64,000 nucleotides of DNA from Saprospiraceae bacterium (GTDB lineage Bacteria; Bacteroidota; Bacteroidia; Chitinophagales; Saprospiraceae). The stretch covers positions 1 to 64,000 of the forward strand of contig JAHDDR010000002.1 in assembly GCA_020629255.1 (NCBI GenBank), written 5' to 3'. Both the position numbers and the translations under genes were made by a program. Positions 58,138 through 64,000 of this stretch are shown one piece after another. How positions within the stretch are numbered: the stretch's first letter is position 1; every line of letters begins with the position of its first letter. The notes beneath the pieces were generated by a model. It saw nothing but the letters and a program-made list of their open reading frames with translations, searched no databases and was not told the DNA's origin.

Positions 58138-59174
58138 AATATGCCTATTTAGGTAAAACCGATATCAAGGTGAGTAAGATTTGTTTAGGAACCATGACTT
58201 TCGGTGAACAGAATACAGAAGCAGAAGGTCATGAACAAATGTCTTATGCCCATGAACAGGGTGTCAATTTTTTTGATACTGCCGAAATGTATGCTGTACC
58301 CGGAAGGAAAGAAACACAAGGAGATTCGGAACGAGTAATAGGTACTTGGTTGAAAAAAACGAAACTGAGGGATAAGATCATTGTTGCCACAAAAATTTCA
58401 GGTCCATCTGCCGGATTAAAATATATTCGTAATCCCCTCAATTTTTCTAAGTCATCGATTAATGAAGCTGTAGAAGGATCGTTGAGACGACTCAAAACGG
58501 ACTATATTGATTTATATCAATTGCATTGGCCCGAACGGAATGTGAATTGTTTCGGACAATTGGATTATGTCCATGATGACAACGAAAAATGGACGGATAA
58601 TTTTCTAGAAATACTCCAAGCTTTTGATGAAAATATAAAAGCGGGGAAAATTAGAACCATCGGTATTTCGAATGAATCTCCTTGGGGCATGATGCGTTTT
58701 CATCATCTATCCAAACTACATAATTTGCCTAAAATGGTGACCATTCAAAATCCGTATAGTTTACTCAACCGTAGTTTTGAAGTCGGTAGGGCAGAAATTG
58801 CCATGCGAGAAAAAATAGGATTGATGGCTTATTCTCCTTTGGGTTTCGGTGTGCTTACCGGAAAGTATCTACTAAAAATGGATAAGGAACGGGACCGTTT
58901 GAACCGCTTCCCACAATTTGCCCGGTATAGTGGAAATACAAGTACCCAAGCCACTCAAAAATATTTGGACATTGCCACAAAAAATGGCTTGTCATTAACT
59001 CAAATGGCTTTAGCTTTTGTAACAGACAGACCATTTACGACAACCAATATTATTGGTGCAACGACCCTCGAACAACTCAAAGAAAATATTAATTCCGTAC
59101 ATTTGGATCTCAATGAAGATATCATCAAATCAATAAATGATGTACATCGTGAAATTTCAAATCCGGCACCATAG
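58134..59174 (+). CDS. Aldo/keto reductase (Tas-like)
   Basis: MKYAYLGKTDIKVSKICLGTMTFGEQNTEAEGHEQMSYAHEQGVNFFDTAEMY; ATGA overlap with the upstream gene. Confidence 0.93.
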   Translation: MKYAYLGKTDIKVSKICLGTMTFGEQNTEAEGHEQMSYAHEQGVNFFDTAEMYAVPGRKETQGDSERVIGTWLKKTKLRDKIIVATKISGPSAGLKYIRNPLNFSKSSINEAVEGSLRRLKTDYIDLYQLHWPERNVNCFGQLDYVHDDNEKWTDNFLEILQAFDENIKAGKIRTIGISNESPWGMMRFHHLSKLHNLPKMVTIQNPYSLLNRSFEVGRAEIAMREKIGLMAYSPLGFGVLTGKYLLKMDKERDRLNRFPQFARYSGNTSTQATQKYLDIATKNGLSLTQMALAFVTDRPFTTTNIIGATTLEQLKENINSVHLDLNEDIIKSINDVHREISNPAP

Positions 59175-59194
59175 AATGGATTTATAAGACTCAA

Positions 59195-59247
59195 AGATTT
59201 AGAGATATTTAGATTATAATTTTTCTAATCTAAATATCTCTAAATCT
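59195..59247. repeat. Perfect 22-bp inverted repeat (AT-rich hairpin, 9-nt loop)
   Basis: AGATTTAGAGATATTTAGATTA - TAATTTTTC - TAATCTAAATATCTCTAAATCT. Confidence 0.85.
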
Positions 59248-59278
59248 AATTTTCTAAGCATCTAAAAAAATATAAATC

Positions 59279-60019
59279 ATGATACGATTAAGTGAAATAC
59301 CTACGAAACCACCTAAAGGCTTAGATCGGGACAAAGCAGAAAAACAAACCAAAAAATGGGCAAAAAGAATTGGTGAATTACAAGAGTTAATTCATGCGGA
59401 AGGTAAACACTCCTTATTGGTCATCATGCAAGGAATGGATGGTTCCGGAAAGGATGGGGGAGTGAGAAAAGTTTTTAATTATTGCCATCACGGAGGGGTG
59501 AATGTTTATTCTTTCAAAAAGCCTACGGATGAAGAATTCGATCACGATTTTTTGTGGCGGGTACATAAATTGGCTCCAAGAAAAGGAATGATTCGGATTT
59601 TTAATCGTTCGCATTATGAAGATATTTTAATTCAACGAGTACATGGTTGGATTGATGAAGAACGGGTAGAAAAAAGAATGGCAGCCATCAATGCTTTTGA
59701 AGATTTATTACAATTCGATAATAATACTTTAATTCTAAAATTCTATTTGCATATTTCCCATGACCAGCAAAAATTAGAATTGCAAGAAAGAATCGACGAA
59801 CCGGATAAACACTGGAAACATAATGCCGGCGATTGGAAAGAACGGGAACATTGGGATAAATATATGGATTGTTATGAATACGCCATTAATAATTCAAAAT
59901 TGCCCTGGCACATTATTCCTGTAGATTCCCGATGGTATCGCGATTACGTGATGTCGAAAATTGTTGTGGATGAATTGGAAAAATTAAATATGAAATATCC
60001 CCCATTGGAAGAAGAATAA
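59279..60019 (+). CDS. ppk2: Polyphosphate kinase 2 family (polyP:nucleotide phosphotransferase)
   Basis: VIMQGMDGSGKDGGVRKVF...SFKKPTDEEFDHDFLWRVHKLAPRKGMIRIFNRSHYEDILIQRVHGW. Confidence 0.95.
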   Translation: MIRLSEIPTKPPKGLDRDKAEKQTKKWAKRIGELQELIHAEGKHSLLVIMQGMDGSGKDGGVRKVFNYCHHGGVNVYSFKKPTDEEFDHDFLWRVHKLAPRKGMIRIFNRSHYEDILIQRVHGWIDEERVEKRMAAINAFEDLLQFDNNTLILKFYLHISHDQQKLELQERIDEPDKHWKHNAGDWKEREHWDKYMDCYEYAINNSKLPWHIIPVDSRWYRDYVMSKIVVDELEKLNMKYPPLEEE

Positions 60020-60024
60020 AAAAC

Positions 60025-60058
60025 AAAAAAAGCGGAAAATTAATTTTCCGCTTTTTTT
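60025..60058. terminator. Bidirectional terminator between ppk2 and accD
   Basis: AAAAAAAGCGGAAAATTAATTTTCCGCTTTTTTT. Confidence 0.85.
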
Positions 60059-60080
60059 GTTTTATTCCGAAACGAATGAT

Positions 60081-60941
60081 TTATTCAGCTGCCGGAGGAT
60101 TGGAAAAATAATCTAATAAATCAGAAATTGTATTTTTTAAATCTTTTCTATCCACGATGAAATCCAAGAACCCATGCTCCAATAAAAATTCTGATGTTTG
60201 GAACCCTTCCGGTAAATCTTTCTTAATGGTTTCTTTGATGACCCTTGGTCCGGCAAACGCTATCAATGCTTCTGGCTCCGCAAAGTTAATATCACCCAAC
60301 ATGGCAAAAGAAGCCGTAACTCCTCCTGTGGTCGGATCGGTCAGTAGCGAAAAATAAGGAATACCAGCTTTAGCTAACCTCGTTAGCGTAGCAGAAGTTT
60401 TCGCCATTTGCATCAGAGAAAAAGCAGATTCCATCATTCGGGCGCCTCCGGATTTGGAAATCATCAAAAAAGGCGTTTGGGTTTCTAATGAACGTTCTAT
60501 GGCGAGTGTGATTTTTTCTCCGACCACAGAACCCATAGAACCACCAATGAATGAAAAATCCATAGCAGCGATAACCAGAGGCTTCTTGTTCACTTTTCCT
60601 TCGGCAACGGCGAGTGCATCTACCAAATCCGTTTTTTCTTTGGCACTCACTAATCGTTCATTATAAGGTTTCAGATCGGTGAATTCCAAGAAATCCTTAG
60701 AAGCCAAATCCTTATATAATTCAGTGTACTTGCCATTATCAAAAATCAGTTCGAAATAATCCTCCGAACCTATCCGAATATGATAATTACATTTAACACA
60801 CTTATAATTGTTTTCTTTGATTTCCTTAATCGTATTGGCATGTTTGCACGACTTGCACTTATGCCAAACACCATCAGGCACTTCTTTTTTATTCTTTGTA
60901 TTTGTTTGAATTCCTTCTCGAAGTCTTTTAAACCAACCCAT
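60081..60941 (-). CDS. accD: Acetyl-CoA carboxylase carboxyltransferase subunit beta
   Basis: Zinc ribbon CKSCKHANTIKEIKENNYKCVKC; SKSGGARMMESAFSLMQMAKTSATL...DPTTGGVTASFAMLGDINFAEPEALIAFAGPRVI. Confidence 0.97.
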   Translation of the reverse strand: MGWFKRLREGIQTNTKNKKEVPDGVWHKCKSCKHANTIKEIKENNYKCVKCNYHIRIGSEDYFELIFDNGKYTELYKDLASKDFLEFTDLKPYNERLVSAKEKTDLVDALAVAEGKVNKKPLVIAAMDFSFIGGSMGSVVGEKITLAIERSLETQTPFLMISKSGGARMMESAFSLMQMAKTSATLTRLAKAGIPYFSLLTDPTTGGVTASFAMLGDINFAEPEALIAFAGPRVIKETIKKDLPEGFQTSEFLLEHGFLDFIVDRKDLKNTISDLLDYFSNPPAAE

Positions 60942-60996
60942 AGTGTTGAGACATTTTCATTTCTCGCAAATGTACGAACCACAAATCTATAAAAAA

Positions 60997-61025
60997 AGGT
61001 TTCTACGAATCATTCGCAGAAACCT
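60997..61025 (-). terminator. ilvE terminator (minus strand)
   Basis: AGGTTTCTaCGAAtcaTTCGcAGAAACCT flanked by an A7 tract (U tract on the minus strand). Confidence 0.75.
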
Positions 61026-61060
61026 CTAAGATTGTTAGGTCTTCTAACCTAAACAAGGTG

Positions 61061-62140
61061 TCATAATTTCTTAATCCAACCGAAACGATCTTCTACAACA
61101 CCCGTTCTGATGTCATTCAATTCACGTTTCAGCATATTTCCAATCCTTCTTTCCTCTACTGGTGGGAGTACCATTTTGTACCCCTTGTGTGTCAATTCCG
61201 ATACATGAGATGCCACAGCAGCTGTTCCAGAACCAAAAATTTCCTTTAATTCTCCGGTTTTATAAGCTTCCACTATTTCATCAATGGTGATGTCTCTTTC
61301 TTCTACAGGAATGCCTTTGTCCTTTAGGATATCAATGAAACTCTTCCGAGTGATACCTTTCAAAATGGCTCCATTGATAGCGGGAGTGACAACTTTATCT
61401 CCAATAACGAAGAATAAATTCATGGTTCCCACTTCTTGGATATATTTGAATTCATTGGCATCCATCCACATTACTTGGTCATATCCCTTGTTATTGGCTT
61501 CCCTCATAGGGAGAAGGGATGCTGCATAATTTCCGGCAGCTTTGGCTTCTCCAACCCCTCCGACCACGGCTCTCACATATTTTTCAGCGGTAACCAAAGT
61601 AACCGGTTTTGGGTAATATGGTCCCACCGGACAAGTGAAAATAATGAATTTGAATGTTTGGGACGGTTTTACCCCCAAATAACCATCCGTTCCGATAAGG
61701 AAAGGGCGGATGTAAAGAGAAGCTCCTTCAAAGGTCGGAATCCAATTCCTGTCCAAGCTGATGATTTTTTCGATGGCTTCGCAAAATAGTTCTTCTGGAA
61801 CCTCAGCCATGCACAATCTTCTGGCAGAAGCATTGAACCGTTTGGCATGTTCCTCCAATCTGAAAAGAACAGGAGTTCCATCTTGGTATTTGAAGGCTTT
61901 CATCCCTTCAAAGATGGCTTGGCCATAATGAAGGACGTTGGATGCGGGGTGCATACTCAAATTTCCGAAAGGTTGGATTTCGCAATTCTGCCATTGGCCA
62001 TCTGCAAAATCTGCGGTGAACATATGGTCTGAGAAAACCCGACCAAAAACTAAAGAATTAAAATCAACTTCGTTAATCCTAGATTGGTTAACTTTGTTCA
62101 TCTTAATTTCATGCTGTGTTTTTACTTCTATCCTTTCCAT
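61061..62140 (-). CDS. ilvE: Branched-chain amino acid aminotransferase
   Basis: ASNVLHYGQAIFEGMKAFKYQDG...RPFLIGTDGYLGVKPS...GEAKAAGNYAASLLPMREA...VEERDITIDEIVEAYKTGELKEIFGSGTAAV. Confidence 0.96.
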   Translation of the reverse strand: MERIEVKTQHEIKMNKVNQSRINEVDFNSLVFGRVFSDHMFTADFADGQWQNCEIQPFGNLSMHPASNVLHYGQAIFEGMKAFKYQDGTPVLFRLEEHAKRFNASARRLCMAEVPEELFCEAIEKIISLDRNWIPTFEGASLYIRPFLIGTDGYLGVKPSQTFKFIIFTCPVGPYYPKPVTLVTAEKYVRAVVGGVGEAKAAGNYAASLLPMREANNKGYDQVMWMDANEFKYIQEVGTMNLFFVIGDKVVTPAINGAILKGITRKSFIDILKDKGIPVEERDITIDEIVEAYKTGELKEIFGSGTAAVASHVSELTHKGYKMVLPPVEERRIGNMLKRELNDIRTGVVEDRFGWIKKL

Positions 62141-62263
62141 TGGTGTGAAATTTTATACAAAAATAAGGGATTTTAGATTAATATTTTATGTTTCTTTGGT
62201 TTTTTTTGATATTATTTTGTTTTGTTCGGTGTATTAATTAAATACCAAATTATATTTTGATTT

Positions 62264-62686
62264 ATGATTCGGAACCATAACATCTATTCTTTGGTCGAAC
62301 CCAAGGAATTAACAAGCCTTACTAGGGGAAGCAACCAAAAAGGGGTTTTACTCGTCTATCATGTGGATGATAAAGATCATCTTGACTTTTTAGCTAAAAT
62401 CATATCTTCTATCCATTTAAAAATGGAAGAAGTGATGCTTCTAGAGTTGAAAGAATTCCAAGTGGCAAATCTCTCAACATTCATACAAGAAAACGAATTG
62501 ACTTCCATTATTATTTTTGGATTAGAATTAAAAAATCTTTGTCTGAATGTTGATGCCCTGAAATATGATGTTTTCAGAATAGGTGTATCCCAATATTTAT
62601 CAGCTGATTCCCTTTGGCAAGTTTCCCAATCTAAAGAAAAGAAAAAAAATCTATGGTTGGGATTGAAAGAAATCTTTGGAGTATAG
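62264..62686 (+). CDS. Conserved hypothetical protein
   Basis: Intact ORF directly upstream of the rdgB homologue; no confident family by eye. Confidence 0.65.
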   Translation: MIRNHNIYSLVEPKELTSLTRGSNQKGVLLVYHVDDKDHLDFLAKIISSIHLKMEEVMLLELKEFQVANLSTFIQENELTSIIIFGLELKNLCLNVDALKYDVFRIGVSQYLSADSLWQVSQSKEKKKNLWLGLKEIFGV

Positions 62687-62699
62687 TTATCTTAAAGGC

Positions 62700-63272
62700 A
62701 TGGAAATGCTTTTTGCTTCAAGTAACCAAAATAAGATTCGGGAGATTTCCGAAATGCTAGGGGACAGATTTCAATTGTTGGGATTGGAAGATGTGCAATG
62801 TTATGAAGAAATTCCAGAAACATCAGGAACGATAGAGGGCAATGCGATACAGAAAGCCATGTATGTATATGATAAATATGGCTTGGATTGTTTTGCAGAA
62901 GATACCGGATTAGAAGTAAAAGCTTTGGATATGAGACCGGGGGTTTATACGGCGCGATATGCCGGCGAAGCTAAAGATCCGGAAGCGAATATGGCTAAAG
63001 TATTGGCAGAATTATCCGGAAGGGGAGATAGAATGGCAAGATTTAGAACGGTTATTGCTTATGTAAAGAAAGGGGAAGTGATGACTTTCGAAGGCATAGT
63101 GGAGGGAAACATAGCTTTGGCGAAACAAGGGGAAAAAGGATTCGGTTATGATCCGATTTTTTTACCGGAACAGAACCAACGTTCCTTTGCACAAATGGAG
63201 CCTCATGAGAAAAATGCCATCAGCCATCGGGCAAGGGCATTCCGGAAATTCATGGAATTTTTGAAAATTTGA
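62700..63272 (+). CDS. rdgB: Non-canonical purine NTP pyrophosphatase (RdgB/HAM1)
   Basis: MLFASSNQNKIREISEMLG...ETSGTIEGNAIQKAMYVYDKYGLDCFAEDTGLEVKALDMRPGVYTARYAG...GFGYDPIFLPE. ATG at 62700 preferred. Confidence 0.95.
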   Translation: MEMLFASSNQNKIREISEMLGDRFQLLGLEDVQCYEEIPETSGTIEGNAIQKAMYVYDKYGLDCFAEDTGLEVKALDMRPGVYTARYAGEAKDPEANMAKVLAELSGRGDRMARFRTVIAYVKKGEVMTFEGIVEGNIALAKQGEKGFGYDPIFLPEQNQRSFAQMEPHEKNAISHRARAFRKFMEFLKI

Positions 63273-63346
63273 AAACTACATTCAGATTTATTTCTGAATC
63301 ATACTATAAAAAATACTAAGAGAAAACATTTAACCAATATTGTATA

Positions 63347-63904
63347 ATGGCAGAATTATCCTATAACAAAAGTTGGGTCTTAACCGACAATGTCATACAG
63401 GACTGTATAGCCGGTAATCGGACTAGCCAAGAACGATTGTACCGCTATTTCGCTCCAAGAATGTATGCCATATGCCTAAGATATGCCAATGATCGCCAAG
63501 GGGCTGAAGATATCCTCCAAGAGGGTTTCATTAAAGTCTTCAACAACTTGGATAAGTTTCGGGGAGATGGCTCTTTCGAGGGATGGATGAAACGGGTTTT
63601 CGTCAATACTTCGATAGAACATTATCGGAAATCTGTGGTGAACCAAAGATTTGTCGATATCGAATCGGCGTATCATGTTAGTTGCAAGACCGAAAGTGCA
63701 GTAGAAAAACTATCCAGAAAAGATTTACTGCGATTGGTTCAGCAATTACCCATAGGATATAGGACTGTATTCAATTTATATGCCATTGAGGGATTCACTC
63801 ATAGAGAAATCAGCGCACAATTGGGGATTTCGGAAGGAACGTCCAAATCCCAACTCGCAAGAGCCCGAGCTATGTTGCAAAAAATGTTAAAGAGTTTAAA
63901 ATGA
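63347..63904 (+). CDS. ECF-type RNA polymerase sigma-70 factor
   Basis: Region 2 YAICLRYANDRQGAEDILQEGFIKVFNNLDKFRGDGSFEGWMKRVFVN; region 4 LPIGYRTVFNLYAIEGFTHREISAQLGISEGTSKSQLARARAML. Confidence 0.95.
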   Translation: MAELSYNKSWVLTDNVIQDCIAGNRTSQERLYRYFAPRMYAICLRYANDRQGAEDILQEGFIKVFNNLDKFRGDGSFEGWMKRVFVNTSIEHYRKSVVNQRFVDIESAYHVSCKTESAVEKLSRKDLLRLVQQLPIGYRTVFNLYAIEGFTHREISAQLGISEGTSKSQLARARAMLQKMLKSLK

Positions 63905-64000
63905 GCAAAGAGAATAACCATATAGACGATCTGTTCAAAGATGCTTTCGACAATTGGGAAAATGAACCCCAAAAGGATTTTTGGTCGGATATAGCAGAAG
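63901..64000 (+). CDS. Start of a gene coupled to the ECF sigma factor (likely anti-sigma/membrane regulator), truncated by the window
   Basis: ATGA overlap with the sigma stop; reads MSKENNHIDDLFKDAFDNWENEPQKDFWSDIAE and runs off the edge. Confidence 0.6.
   Translation, partial: MSKENNHIDDLFKDAFDNWENEPQKDFWSDIAE

Overview
This 64 kb window looks like chromosomal DNA from a Bacteroidota member, probably Saprospiria-like. Evidence: TAnnTTTG-type -7 promoter elements, SprB-type repeats, DUF4197, and the IlvE/AccD/S1 context. I saw no tRNA, rRNA, CRISPR array or transposase. The left end (62-9502, + strand) is a compact five-gene operon resembling the MoxR-vWA ternary conflict systems (VMAP type) described by the Aravind group. 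It encodes a caspase-like protease, a second caspase fused to a degenerate P-loop (iSTAND-like) region, a MoxR AAA+ ATPase, a vWA protein with a non-canonical MIDAS, and a 1102-aa protein. The 1102-aa protein carries a caspase-like domain with both catalytic residues lost and ends in two EAD11-like modules. This is the strongest candidate for an under-described system. A second notable gene (13324-16653) is a ClpC-like double AAA+ unfoldase with a degenerate D1, an intact D2, a ClpP-type VGF loop, and a C-terminus resembling release factor 2 without its GGQ region. Other unusual architectures are a YegP/DUF1508-ribosomal S1 fusion, a FolB-Cys-rich CWC fusion, a 2200-aa secreted repeat protein lacking an obvious sorting domain, and a membrane glycan/GH operon. 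The remainder is largely housekeeping (nnr, ptrB, sbcC, ggt, ppk2, accD, ilvE, rdgB, ECF sigma). All family calls come from reading motifs by eye; no searches were run.
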